64,000 nucleotides of DNA from NCBI GenBank assembly GCA_021372615.1, contig JAJFUB010000092.1, positions 62,001-126,000 of the forward strand, read 5' to 3'. The notes below the pieces were generated by a model that ran no database searches, was not told the DNA's origin, and worked only from the letters and a program-made list of their open reading frames with translations. This document shows, in pieces, positions 38,767 to 46,901 of this stretch. The stretch is from a bacterium. Lineage in GTDB: Bacteria; Armatimonadota; Zipacnadia; Zipacnadales; UBA11051. Position 1 is the first letter of the stretch. Each line of letters opens with the position of its first letter. A program made the translations under genes and the position numbers.

Positions 38767-39982
38767 GCACGGCCCTCCCGTCAGCCTGCGCCTGTCGGAT
38801 GCGCTTTTCCGCCGCGGTGATGAGCGCCCTCGCCTGCGCGTCCAGCGGCTCCGCTGCGTCCAGTCCACACACGTGGCTCAGCACCCATTCCACACCGCGC
38901 GGGGCCATCGTGTCGAGGAACTCCCGGTCCGCCGGGAACAGCTCGCCCTGCTCGTCCGGGGCCCGGAAGTGCATCCCGGCCGCGGCGCACAATGCCGTGT
39001 ATTCCGGCTCGACGCCCTCACGCAGGTCCATCAGCAGCGGCCCGATCACGCGATCCTCGCGCGACAGCTTCCGCTGCAGGTCCCGCCCGACGCGGTGCAG
39101 CGTGTCGCCCAGCGCCCTATTGGCAAAGCGTGAGATCAGGTCCTCGATGTGCGCGCCCTGGTTCTGCTCGTTGAACTCCTCCGGGTACACCTCCATGAGC
39201 GCGCGGCCGGACTCCCACATCCCTGCCCGCACCGCTGGCCCCACCACCGGATGCTCGACCGCCTGCCAGGTGGTCGTCAGGCTCGGGTCCTGGAGATAGC
39301 CCAGATACGCGCACAGGGCATGGCCGAAGTTATGGATGAAGGACTTGCGGTCCACATAGGCCTTCATGTTCTGCTTGGGGTCCAGACCGCGCACGTCGGG
39401 CACGGGGTTCTTGAAGGCGGCCGCATCGCAGATGAGCGTGTTGTAGGCCTCGGCGAACACGAGCAGCGGGTCGGCGGCGCGATCCTCGGCGCTCATGATC
39501 GGCACCATCTTGCCGATGCTGGTCTCGACCAGGCCCACCACGTCGTCCAGCGGGAAGCCGGGCGGAAGATGCTGCACGAGCCCCGCGCGCACCGCGGCCG
39601 CAGCCTCGCGCATGTTCTCACAGATGATGACATCCAGCGGGGGCTTCCCCTCGGCGTGGCGGAGCCGCAGCCCCTCAGCCAGGGTCGGGATGACGAAGGG
39701 CAGGGCCTTGGGCCCCACGGCCGTGCCGCAGCAGCGGCAATCCGCCAGCGCCCGCGCTGCCGCGGCCACGTCCCTGCTGTTGACACCCCGCACGTGCTCG
39801 ACCCAGATGGTCTCGGGCACACGGTCCTTGATCTCGACGCGGTAGCGCCGCTCCCGGTTCAGGGCGGCGATGACGTCCTCGACCACATCGAGGAAGATGA
39901 CCTCAAAGCCGGCCCGGGAGAAGAGCTGGCCGATGAACGAGCGCCCGATGTTCCCGGCGCCGATCTGCACAAACGTTTCCAT
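38759..39982 (-). CDS. Mannitol-1-phosphate 5-dehydrogenase-like polyol/sugar-phosphate dehydrogenase
   Basis: 407 residues of the long-chain mannitol dehydrogenase family. The N-terminal Rossmann motif is VQIGAGNIGRSFIGQL; the active-site stretch is YVDRKSFIHNFGHALCAYLGY, where K, N and H match the family's catalytic Lys-Asn-His set. Mannitol-1-phosphate dehydrogenases interconvert mannitol-1-phosphate and fructose-6-phosphate with NAD. No PTS gene is near, and the N-terminal part (MREAAAAVRAGL) differs from classic MtlD, so the polyol is uncertain. ATG at 39982 has GAGGT 5 nt upstream. It lies in the run starting with sat and cysC. Confidence 0.83.
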   Translation of the reverse strand: METFVQIGAGNIGRSFIGQLFSRAGFEVIFLDVVEDVIAALNRERRYRVEIKDRVPETIWVEHVRGVNSRDVAAAARALADCRCCGTAVGPKALPFVIPTLAEGLRLRHAEGKPPLDVIICENMREAAAAVRAGLVQHLPPGFPLDDVVGLVETSIGKMVPIMSAEDRAADPLLVFAEAYNTLICDAAAFKNPVPDVRGLDPKQNMKAYVDRKSFIHNFGHALCAYLGYLQDPSLTTTWQAVEHPVVGPAVRAGMWESGRALMEVYPEEFNEQNQGAHIEDLISRFANRALGDTLHRVGRDLQRKLSREDRVIGPLLMDLREGVEPEYTALCAAAGMHFRAPDEQGELFPADREFLDTMAPRGVEWVLSHVCGLDAAEPLDAQARALITAAEKRIRQAQADGRAVLD

Positions 39983-40090
39983 GCCGTACCTCACAGGCAA
40001 AACGGGGACTGCCACCGCGTTCGGCATTGCCGACCGCCGGGCCTGTCCCCGTCTTTTGGACAACCTCGCCCCCCATTCCTGCCCCGGCGC

Positions 40091-40618
40091 CTAGATGTAC
40101 CCCAACTCCGCCAGCTTCGCCACCACGGCCTGCGCGCAGGCTTCCACGTCGGTGGTGCTGGTGTCAATGACCACTTCGGGGTTCAGCGCTTCCTCGTAGG
40201 GGATGTCAATGCCGTCCACGTCGTTGATCTCCCCGCGCGCCCGGCGGGCATACAGGCCCTTGGCGTCGCGCTCCTGGCAGACCTCCAACGGGCACCTGAC
40301 GTACACCTCGACGAAGTGCGGGCACATCTCCCGCGCGCGGTCGCGGAACCGGCGCAGCGTCGCCACCGCGGCAATGACGACATTCACGCCGTGCTTGGAC
40401 AGCATCTTGCCCATCCACGCCAGACGCTTGGTGTTCTCGTCGCGCGCTTCCAGGCTGAAGCCGAGGTTCGGCGACAGGTTCTGGCGCACCTCATCGGCGT
40501 CCAGGTTCTCTACGGGCAGGCCACGCTCGGCCAGCATCGCCGCGACTACGCTGGCGATGGTGGACTTGCCCGACCCGGCCAGACCGGTGAACCAGATAAC
40601 GGCGCCTGTCTTCTCCAT
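40091..40618 (-). CDS. cysC: Adenylylsulfate (APS) kinase
   Basis: 175 residues, a stand-alone APS kinase that makes PAPS from APS and ATP. P-loop GLAGSGKST at 12-20; NLDADEVRQNLSPNLGFSLEARDEN, matching the APS-binding DGD/LR.GL segment with DAD in place of DGD; VEVYVRCPLEVCQERDAKGLY and the lid around RARRGEIND. ATG at 40618 follows AAGGAGA by about 8 nt. Together with sat (42392-43552) it supplies PAPS; no APS or PAPS reductase is in the window, so sulfation of a glycan or metabolite is at least as likely as assimilation. Confidence 0.93.
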   Translation of the reverse strand: MEKTGAVIWFTGLAGSGKSTIASVVAAMLAERGLPVENLDADEVRQNLSPNLGFSLEARDENTKRLAWMGKMLSKHGVNVVIAAVATLRRFRDRAREMCPHFVEVYVRCPLEVCQERDAKGLYARRARGEINDVDGIDIPYEEALNPEVVIDTSTTDVEACAQAVVAKLAELGYI

Positions 40619-40656
40619 GGTGTGTCTCCTTCTTCGGTGGAACGACGGGAGCAGAA

Positions 40657-40776
40657 CGGCGGGAACGGTGGGGCGGGAACCGAACGGCGGCAACGACGGC
40701 AGTACTCACGGCGCCAGCGGCGATGTTGCCGCCTCACCGTTGCCGCTGTACCGTTTCCGCCTCTCCGTTCCCGCCG
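40657..40776. repeat. Inverted repeat in the spacer between cysC and the phosphatase-like gene
   Basis: CGGCGGGAACGG (40657-40668) is complementary to CCGTTCCCGCCG (40765-40776); further shorter matching pieces lie between. The right arm ends exactly at the stop codon of the alkaline-phosphatase-superfamily gene. I see no gene in this spacer. Confidence 0.6.
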
Positions 40777-42204
40777 CTACAGGATCGCCGTCCCTTCCAT
40801 CTTCGGCGGCACTGGCAGGCCCATGAGCTTGAGCACCGTCGGGCCGACATCCAGGAGGTCCAGATCAGCGGCTTCCTGGCCCTCGCGCCCCGGCGCCGGG
40901 CTCATCACGAACATGCCATAGTAGTCATGGACCGAGTCATCCGGCCCGATCTCGGTGTCGAAGCTCCACAGCGTCCCGTGGCCGATGTCCTGGCTCGAGC
41001 GCCAGTGCAGATCGTCGAAGTAGACGAACAGGTCCGGCGCGTCCGCCATGTCGCCGCACGGGTACAGCTCTTCGGGGCGTAGCGCCCGGGTCGCCATGGT
41101 CCGCCCCTGGTCGTCGGGGATGGCCTCCAGCCTGCGGGCCAGGACCTCGCGCTCGCGCTCGTAGTCCTCCGGCGCGATGGTCCCCTGGGGCTCGCGCCCC
41201 TGCACGTTCATGAACACGCGCGCATAGTACCCGCCCCAGCCCCAGGCCTTCGTCCGCGACCAGTCCACCAAGTCTTCGGTGAAGCGAGTGACCCCGTTCA
41301 CCGGCTCCTTGAGCACCAGGTAGCCCTCGTTCATCAGCCACTCGTTGAGATTGAGCGAGCCCCGCATGGCCTTCCCGCCATGGTCGGACACCACCAGCAC
41401 GGTCACGTCATCCCCGCCGAGGGCCACTAACTCGCCCAACTGGGCATCCAGGTGCTTGTAGTAATCGAGCATGGCGGTCTCGAAGCAGTTGCCGGCCTCG
41501 TACTTCGGATGGGCGGGGTCGCAGTACTTCCAGAACCCGTGGCCGAGGCGGTCGGGGCCCATCGTCACCTGCATGAAGAAGTCCCACCGCTCCTGCTGCA
41601 GGAAGTGCCGGGCCACCGCGAACTGCTTGTCGGTCATGCGGTAGATCTCATTCAGCAGCCACTGCTTGTCTTCGGTGCGGAAGTTGTCTATGTCAATCAT
41701 GTAGCCGTCCGCCACCCGCTGTACCTGCTCCTTCAGCTCGGGTGGGTAGACGAAGGCGCTGTCGGTGCTCGGGGTCAGGAAGCAGGAGACGCAGACACCG
41801 TTGACGGGCTTGATGGGGTACGTCTGCGGCACACCGAGGACACACACGCGCTTGCCGGCCGCCGAGGCGATCTCCCAGGCGCGCGGGACCTTGACGGCCC
41901 CGGCCGTGGCGATCCACTTGCCGTCATAGGTGCCTGTCCTGCGGTTGCGGAAGCCGTAGAAGCCCAGCACGCCGGGGTTACGCGAGGACATCATCGCGGT
42001 CCACGCAGGCACCGTGATGGGCGGGTCGGTGCTGCGCAGTGGCCCGGACAGGCCGGTCGCCATCAGGCGGCTGATGTTGGGCAACTGGTCGCGCCACTGG
42101 CGGAGCACATGCTCCGGTGAGGCGCAGTCCCAGCCGATGACCATGACACGGCGGGAACCGGGGTCCGGGGTCCGGGGTCCGTGTGGGGCAGCTTCGTTAG
42201 TCAT
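40777..42204 (-). CDS. Alkaline-phosphatase-superfamily enzyme (type I phosphodiesterase/nucleotide pyrophosphatase-like)
   Basis: 475 residues. Family pattern: VMVIGWDCASPEHVL with the first metal Asp; PPITVPAWTAMMSSRNPG, where the Thr after Ile is the expected nucleophile; DFFMQVTMGPDRLGHGFW with the D..xxH pair; VTVLVVSDHGGKAM with DH; and a late IGHGTLWS that may give the last His. Such enzymes cleave phosphodiesters, phosphate or sulfate esters. Lying between sat and cysC, it may act on PAP, PAPS or a sulfated product; this is inference. There is no signal peptide. ATG 42204 overlaps a stop (TAATG); ATG at 42144 is the alternative, because the 20 residues between come from a GGGGTCC-type repeat. 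Confidence 0.82.
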   Translation of the reverse strand: MTNEAAPHGPRTPDPGSRRVMVIGWDCASPEHVLRQWRDQLPNISRLMATGLSGPLRSTDPPITVPAWTAMMSSRNPGVLGFYGFRNRRTGTYDGKWIATAGAVKVPRAWEIASAAGKRVCVLGVPQTYPIKPVNGVCVSCFLTPSTDSAFVYPPELKEQVQRVADGYMIDIDNFRTEDKQWLLNEIYRMTDKQFAVARHFLQQERWDFFMQVTMGPDRLGHGFWKYCDPAHPKYEAGNCFETAMLDYYKHLDAQLGELVALGGDDVTVLVVSDHGGKAMRGSLNLNEWLMNEGYLVLKEPVNGVTRFTEDLVDWSRTKAWGWGGYYARVFMNVQGREPQGTIAPEDYEREREVLARRLEAIPDDQGRTMATRALRPEELYPCGDMADAPDLFVYFDDLHWRSSQDIGHGTLWSFDTEIGPDDSVHDYYGMFVMSPAPGREGQEAADLDLLDVGPTVLKLMGLPVPPKMEGTAIL

Positions 42205-42364
42205 TACTCAGAGCTCTTATCAACCCATTCAGCAGTTGGTGACACCGGGAGACCAGCCTCGGCGGGTTCCATCCCCACCCTCCAGACGTCCAATTCCCTG
42301 AAGTCCAGCATCGCGCTCCCCCAACTGGATCGGCCGTCACGCCGCTGCCGTTCACGGACCCCGG
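42172..42364. repeat. 12-bp inverted repeat flanking the four-helix-bundle remnant
   Basis: CCGGGGTCCGTG (42172-42183) is the reverse complement of 42353-42364. The left copy follows two more GGGGTCC units (42160-42177). The pair brackets the small remnant gene and may mark the borders of an inserted piece. Confidence 0.6.
42204..42311 (-). pseudogene. Remnant of a four-helix-bundle (S23/IVP-type) protein gene
   Basis: Only 35 residues. The first 14 (MLDFRELDVWRVGM) match the typical start of four-helix-bundle proteins of the 23S rRNA-intervening-sequence type, which are normally about 115-130 residues. The rest (PAEAGLPVSPTAEWVDKSSE) does not match, so the middle and end appear deleted. GGGGGAG stands 5 nt before the ATG, so it may still be translated. 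Its stop overlaps the ATG of the phosphatase-like gene (TAATG), so any translation could feed that gene by reinitiation. Family identity rests on the short motif only. Confidence 0.5.
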
Positions 42365-42391
42365 AACCGCGAGCCCGGATCCCGCTGCAGG

Positions 42392-43552
42392 CTACTCCAC
42401 GAAGGGCTGCTCGAACCGCCGGATGACCTCCAGCACTTCCGGCCGCATGACTTCCTCGGGCACCGGAGCGCCGTCGAGAATGCCCTTGCGGATGATGGTG
42501 CCCGAGAACTGTATCTGCAGATCCTCGCCGTGCGGACAGTTGCGGTTGCTCGCGACCCGACCGCACTTCTTGCACCACCAGAAGTCCCCGCGGATCATGA
42601 TCGGCTGGATGCCCAGGTCGTCGAAGCTCGCGAAAAACTCGATGGCCTCTTCCTCGCCGTAGTACGGGGTCTTGTCCTTGCGCGACACGCCGGCGTGGTC
42701 ACGCCCGATGACGATGTGCGTGCAGCCGTAGTTCTTGCGCATGATGGCATGCAGGATGGCTTCCTTGGGGCCACCGTAGCGCATCTCGGTCGGCAGGATG
42801 TTCAGGAAGACGTGGTCGGGCGAGAAGTACTCGTGAATGAGCGCCTTGTACGCTTCGAGGATGACCTCATCCCTGAAGTCGCCCGGCTTCTTCTTGCCGA
42901 TGAGCGGCTGGATCAGCAGCCCGTCGCACAGCCCCAGCACCGTCTTCTGCAGGTCCTCATGGCCGACGTGGGGCACGTTCCGGGTCTGGAAGGCCACGGT
43001 CGTCCGCCACCCCTTGTCACCAAAGACCTGACGAGTCTCGGCAGGAAAGAGGTTCCATGCCGCATAGGGCCCCCGGTCGTTGTCGAGCAGGTCGAGCGTC
43101 CCGCCGACGAGGTAGTCGCCGCGCTCGAACAGCCCGCGCACGCCCGGGTGCTCGGTCTCGGTGGTGCCGAACACGACCTGCGCCGTCTTCTCCTTGTCCC
43201 ACGGGTACACTTCGGTCACGTGGTAGATCGCCAGGGGCTCGTCGTGCCCGTCCTGAACGAGCGCCACATCGCCCACGGGGACGCGGTCGGCGGCCGAGAC
43301 GTCAAGCATGATGGGAATCGTCCACGGCACGCCGTTGCTCAGACGGAAGCCGTCGAGGATGCTGTCTAGATCGTCCTTGCCAATGAACCCTTCACAGGGG
43401 GAAAAGACGCCACGGGCGATGTTCTGGGCATCGCGCGCGGTGTCGTAGCTCACAACCAACTTCGGCAGCGAGGCCGCGCGAGCCTGCGCATCTGCCAGCG
43501 CCTCGCCCTCCAGAACTCGGTTGACCAGCTTGCCGCCATGGGGCTCGATCAT
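42392..43552 (-). CDS. sat: Sulfate adenylyltransferase (ATP sulfurylase)
   Basis: 386 residues of the homo-oligomeric ATP sulfurylase family, which makes APS from ATP and sulfate. Seen: FQTRNVPHVGHE (the QxRNxxHxxHE motif), GRDHAGV, and a C-terminal zinc-type cluster CKKCGRVASNRNCPHG. The sulfate-binding and HxxH residues are intact. ATG at 43552 follows GGAGG by 9 nt. It is the first gene of the run containing cysC, so the two enzymes would supply PAPS. No CysD/CysN, sulfite reductase or sulfate transporter is in view. Confidence 0.94.
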   Translation of the reverse strand: MIEPHGGKLVNRVLEGEALADAQARAASLPKLVVSYDTARDAQNIARGVFSPCEGFIGKDDLDSILDGFRLSNGVPWTIPIMLDVSAADRVPVGDVALVQDGHDEPLAIYHVTEVYPWDKEKTAQVVFGTTETEHPGVRGLFERGDYLVGGTLDLLDNDRGPYAAWNLFPAETRQVFGDKGWRTTVAFQTRNVPHVGHEDLQKTVLGLCDGLLIQPLIGKKKPGDFRDEVILEAYKALIHEYFSPDHVFLNILPTEMRYGGPKEAILHAIMRKNYGCTHIVIGRDHAGVSRKDKTPYYGEEEAIEFFASFDDLGIQPIMIRGDFWWCKKCGRVASNRNCPHGEDLQIQFSGTIIRKGILDGAPVPEEVMRPEVLEVIRRFEQPFVE

Positions 43553-43589
43553 CAGAACTGCCTCCGCAAAGTGCCTAACCGGCACAGCA

Positions 43590-43615
43590 AACTGCACTCA
43601 CAGGTGAGTGCAGTT
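43590..43615. repeat. Perfect 12-bp-arm palindrome upstream of sat
   Basis: AACTGCACTCAC (43590-43601) and GTGAGTGCAGTT (43604-43615) are perfectly complementary with 2 bases between. It lies about 40-60 nt upstream of the sat ATG and past the M14 stop, placed where an operator, attenuator or terminator of the upstream gene could be. A 2-nt centre suits a dimeric DNA-binding protein better than an RNA hairpin. Confidence 0.7.
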
Positions 43616-43669
43616 CCCCTCCGAACTAGGAGGATACCGGAGATGGCGAGGGGTGTCAAGCCGGGGTCG

Positions 43670-45181
43670 TCAGGTACGCAACTCCAGTTTCCCCGCCAGC
43701 CCCTCCGCCCGGAAGATCAGCCGGTACGCCGCCTGGCTGTGCGGTACCGAGGCCGTCTGCCACGTGCGCGACGGCGTCAGCGGCACGACAACGCGGTCGT
43801 GGGTCCCCGCAGCCAGCCCCGACGCGCTGTCGAAGCCCTTGGCGACCACCGCGAGTTCCCTGAGGGTCCCCTCCAGGCGGTACGCGAACGTCGTTTGGGG
43901 CCCCTCCTGGCGCAACGGGCGGGCCATCACCGCGGCGGCCGTGCTCTCCCCCGCCCCGGTCAGGGCCAGCGAGCGCGCCTGCTCCTGCAGCTCGATACCC
44001 TCCGGCACAAACAGGCACCACCACTTCGCCAGGCGCGGGACTGTGGACTCGGGCAGCTCAATGCCTGACACCTCCGGGGCGGGCAGCAGGCCCTCCCGGA
44101 CGGCGATGGCCTCCAGCAGCGCCCGCCCGAGGCCCTGCCAGGCGCCTGGTGTCACCAGACGGCCGTTCCACGAGCGATGATAGGTCGTCTCCAGGGTCAT
44201 CGAGAGGCCGCCGAAGCGGTGGTAGAAGTAGTTCGTCGAGACCTGGCGCATCAGGTCGCCATACCAGCGGAGCGAGTGCCGGCTGATGTCGGCCACGCGA
44301 CAGGGACAGCCGGCCGGCGCCAGCGCTTCCACCAGGCGGGCCAACTCCCACGCGGCCTGCCAGTGATCCAGCCCCGCCAGGGGTTCCTCGACGGGGATGA
44401 AGAAACTGCGATCGCCCGGGGCCGGGGCGTGCAGGTCCACAAAGATGTGCGCCTCCCCGACCGCCTCGGCGGCCCGCATTAGCGCCGCCACCTCGGGGCG
44501 ACAGGGCTGGGCCACGTAGTCACGGTTGTAGTCCCGTGGCGTCCGGTCCTTGCCATACATGCCCCCGGCCACGCCGTCCACGTCCATGGCCGGGGCCGCA
44601 TGGATCGTGAGGCGGTCCAACAACTCCGGCCAGCGCACAGCCCGGCGCAGCAGCCCCTCGAGCACATACGCGCCCGACACCTCCCCCGCATGATGCCGCG
44701 CCGTGAGCCAGACGTGACGCGGGCCGTGCCCCACCTCCAGCAGTGGGAAGGGACGGCCCTGCTCGGACTGGCCGATGGTCCGCACGCGCCCCTCGCGCGT
44801 CTGCGCCAGCCGCGCGAGCAGGTCGGCGACGCGGTCGGGGCCGTACGGATAGCAGTACGCGACCTCGACGCGACCGCCGGCGGTAGGCACGCGGAAGTGC
44901 AACTCGTGGCGCTCAGCATCGAAGTGACACCCGCGTACCGGCACGCGCCGCCAGGGCCCGTCCTGCCGGTAGACAGGCACGGCAGCCCCCAGACTGCCCC
45001 CGCCCAGCACCTCCTCCGTGTGTTCCCACACGCAATCCACGTGCGGACCGGCTGTGTCGTCCAGCGCGAACTGCCACCACATGGACTGCGGCGAATCATG
45101 CTTCGGGGCGGCGAAGTGAACGCGGCCCTGGCGGATGCGCAGGGCCTGAACCGACGTTCCGGCGAGCTTCACGGCTTGCAT
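43670..45181 (-). CDS. M14-family zinc carboxypeptidase
   Basis: 503 residues, no signal peptide, so cytosolic. An N-terminal beta domain of about 110 residues (WWQFALDD, HELHFRVPTAGGRVEVAYCYPYGPD) is like that of cytosolic carboxypeptidases (Nna1/AGBL type). The peptidase domain has ARHHAGEVSG giving Zn ligands H164 and E167, then AMDVDGVAGG, FVDLHAPA with the third Zn His near 250, and MTLETTYHRSW with the catalytic Glu. Members trim C-terminal residues or glutamate chains. A C-terminal beta domain of about 100 residues follows. ATG 45181 has AGGAGG 5 nt upstream. It diverges from the amidohydrolase pair. Confidence 0.88.
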   Translation of the reverse strand: MQAVKLAGTSVQALRIRQGRVHFAAPKHDSPQSMWWQFALDDTAGPHVDCVWEHTEEVLGGGSLGAAVPVYRQDGPWRRVPVRGCHFDAERHELHFRVPTAGGRVEVAYCYPYGPDRVADLLARLAQTREGRVRTIGQSEQGRPFPLLEVGHGPRHVWLTARHHAGEVSGAYVLEGLLRRAVRWPELLDRLTIHAAPAMDVDGVAGGMYGKDRTPRDYNRDYVAQPCRPEVAALMRAAEAVGEAHIFVDLHAPAPGDRSFFIPVEEPLAGLDHWQAAWELARLVEALAPAGCPCRVADISRHSLRWYGDLMRQVSTNYFYHRFGGLSMTLETTYHRSWNGRLVTPGAWQGLGRALLEAIAVREGLLPAPEVSGIELPESTVPRLAKWWCLFVPEGIELQEQARSLALTGAGESTAAAVMARPLRQEGPQTTFAYRLEGTLRELAVVAKGFDSASGLAAGTHDRVVVPLTPSRTWQTASVPHSQAAYRLIFRAEGLAGKLELRT

Positions 45182-45224
45182 GGGCGCCTCCTGTCGCGGC
45201 CGTGTTCGCCATGCTGCTGCGCCT

Positions 45225-45243
45225 GGCCTGCCCAAGGCAGGCC
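45225..45243. repeat. Short hairpin in the M14 / amidohydrolase divergent spacer
   Basis: GGCCTGCC CAA GGCAGGCC forms a perfect 8-bp stem with a 3-nt loop, about 45 nt upstream of the M14 ATG on the minus strand. No clear promoter is visible in the remaining 117-nt spacer. Confidence 0.5.
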
Positions 45244-45298
45244 TAACCCTCCCCGGTGACGAAGTGGCGCCCCATCATGCACACCGAGGTGACCGCCC

Positions 45299-46051
45299 TT
45301 GGTCATTGACTGTCATGTCCACCTGATGTGCCGGCCTGGCGAGACCCAGACCGAGGCCGTGGCGCGTACGCTGCGCTGCATGGATCGCCTCGGCATACAC
45401 CAGGCCTGCATCTGCCTGGGAGACTGCCTGGTCGTCCAGCCCGACGCCGACGAGCTGCGCCGGCAGAACGAGTGGGCCGCCAGCACCGTGGCCCTGGCCC
45501 CCGACCGCTTCATCGGCTTCGTCTACGCCAGCCCCAACTACCCCGACCTGTCGCTGGAGCTGATCCGCGAGTACCGCGAGCGGGGCTTCCGGGGGATCAA
45601 GCTGTGGGTCTGCCAGCTCTGCGACCACGCCGGCAATGACCCGATCTGCGAGTTGGCGGCCGAGCTCGGCCTGCCGGTGCTGCAGCACACCTGGTTCAAG
45701 GCCACCGGCAACATGCCGACCGAGTCCGAGCCGAGGCACCTGCTGGCCCTCGCGCGGCGCCACCCGCGCGTCAACTTCATCATGGCTCACGCCGGCGGCG
45801 ACTGGGAGCGCGGCCTGCGCCTGGTGCAGGGCCAGCCCAACATCATTCCCGACACTTGCGGCAACGACCCCGAGGCGGGCTTCACCGAGCTTGCGGTGAG
45901 GCTCTTGGGGGCCGAGCGGCTCGTGTTCGGCTCCGATGCCACCGGGCGCAGCTTCGCCTCACAACTGGGCAAGGTCGTCGGCGCCGACATCCCGGAGGCC
46001 GACAAGCGCCTCATTCTCGGGGGGAACCTGTTGGGACTGATGCCATCATGA
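45299..46051 (+). CDS. Amidohydrolase-2-type TIM-barrel metal hydrolase
   Basis: 250 residues. The N-terminal metal motif DCHVHL, IKLWVCQL (strand 4), LPVLQHTWF with a metal His, VNFIMAHAGGDW with the second metal His, and LVFGSDATG with the conserved Asp place it in the amidohydrolase-2 (decarboxylase/lactonase) branch. The start is TTG at 45299 after GAGGTGA; a TGA three codons upstream leaves no ATG option. It overlaps the next gene by 4 nt (ATGA). Substrate unknown. Confidence 0.85.
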   Translation: MVIDCHVHLMCRPGETQTEAVARTLRCMDRLGIHQACICLGDCLVVQPDADELRRQNEWAASTVALAPDRFIGFVYASPNYPDLSLELIREYRERGFRGIKLWVCQLCDHAGNDPICELAAELGLPVLQHTWFKATGNMPTESEPRHLLALARRHPRVNFIMAHAGGDWERGLRLVQGQPNIIPDTCGNDPEAGFTELAVRLLGAERLVFGSDATGRSFASQLGKVVGADIPEADKRLILGGNLLGLMPS

Positions 46052-46827
46052 CCATTGACACCAACTGCCACCTGGGCCACTGGCCCTTCCGCAAACTCGA
46101 GCACGCCGACGCTGAGGGACTGCTGCGGCTCATGGACCGCCACGGCGTGGACCAGGCCTGGGTCGGCGCCTTCGAGGGCGTCTTCTACCGCGACTGCGGG
46201 CAGGCCAATCGCGACCTCCTGGCGGGCCTAGCCGGCCACGAGGACCGCCTGCGCCCGTGGGCCACGATCAACCCCGCCTTCCCGGCGTGGGAGAGTGACC
46301 TGCAGGAGGCGCTGGCCGCGGGAATGGCAGGGGTGCGGCTGTATCCGAACTACCACGGGTATGCGCTCGATGACGCGTGTGTCCCGGAGCTACTGACGGC
46401 GCTGGGGCCGTCCGGGACGTCCGGCCCCACGCAGCCGGTGCCGGTCGCCATCTACCACAAGTTCGTGGATGAACGGCTGCACCACTGGACGTGCCTCGTG
46501 CCTCCGGTGGCGATGACGATGAAGCCGCTCCTGCAGGCGTTCCCGCAGCAGGCGTTCTTGCTTTGCGGCTGCGGAATGCCCCACGCGCAGGCGCTGGCGG
46601 GGACCATCCGCCAGGGGCGCGTGTGGCTGGACATCTCGCGACTGGAGGGGGTGGAAGCGGTGCGGCTACTCATCGAGACGGTGGGGCTAGAGCACGTCGT
46701 GCTGGGCAGCCACGCGCCCTACTTCTACATGGGCGCGGCGCACCTGAAGCTGGTGGAGGCGGGGCTGACGGAGGAGGAACTGGAGGCGGTGCGCCACAAC
46801 AACGCTTCACGGCCACTGTCGCTGTAG
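46048..46827 (+). CDS. Amidohydrolase-2-type protein, partner of the preceding gene
   Basis: 259 residues, related to the upstream protein. The first metal motif is altered: DTNCHLGHWPF instead of DxHxH. VRLYPNYHGYALDD, PVAIYHKFVDERLHHW, AFLLCGCGMPHAQ and HVVLGSHAPYFYMGAA follow the barrel order, and GSHAP replaces the GSDxP of active members. Both the first HxH and the last Asp are thus changed, so it may be a low-activity or regulatory partner of the coupled upstream enzyme. A Gly/Pro/Ser insertion (GPSGTSGPTQP) near 122-132 is encoded by a small GC palindrome (46409-46433). Confidence 0.82.
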   Translation: MTIDTNCHLGHWPFRKLEHADAEGLLRLMDRHGVDQAWVGAFEGVFYRDCGQANRDLLAGLAGHEDRLRPWATINPAFPAWESDLQEALAAGMAGVRLYPNYHGYALDDACVPELLTALGPSGTSGPTQPVPVAIYHKFVDERLHHWTCLVPPVAMTMKPLLQAFPQQAFLLCGCGMPHAQALAGTIRQGRVWLDISRLEGVEAVRLLIETVGLEHVVLGSHAPYFYMGAAHLKLVEAGLTEEELEAVRHNNASRPLSL

Positions 46828-46852
46828 TCGAGAGCCAAAGCGCAGGATAGCC

Positions 46853-46877
46853 AGGGCCCGCCAGGTTGGCGGGCCCT
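46853..46877. terminator. Bidirectional terminator hairpin
   Basis: AGGGCCCGCCA (46853-46863) and TGGCGGGCCCT (46867-46877) form a perfect 11-bp stem with a GGT loop, lying between the converging stops of the amidohydrolase and pseudopilin genes. CTCCTTT follows on the plus side. Confidence 0.8.
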
Positions 46878-46901
46878 GCCGCTCCTTTGGGGGGACGGCG
46901 T

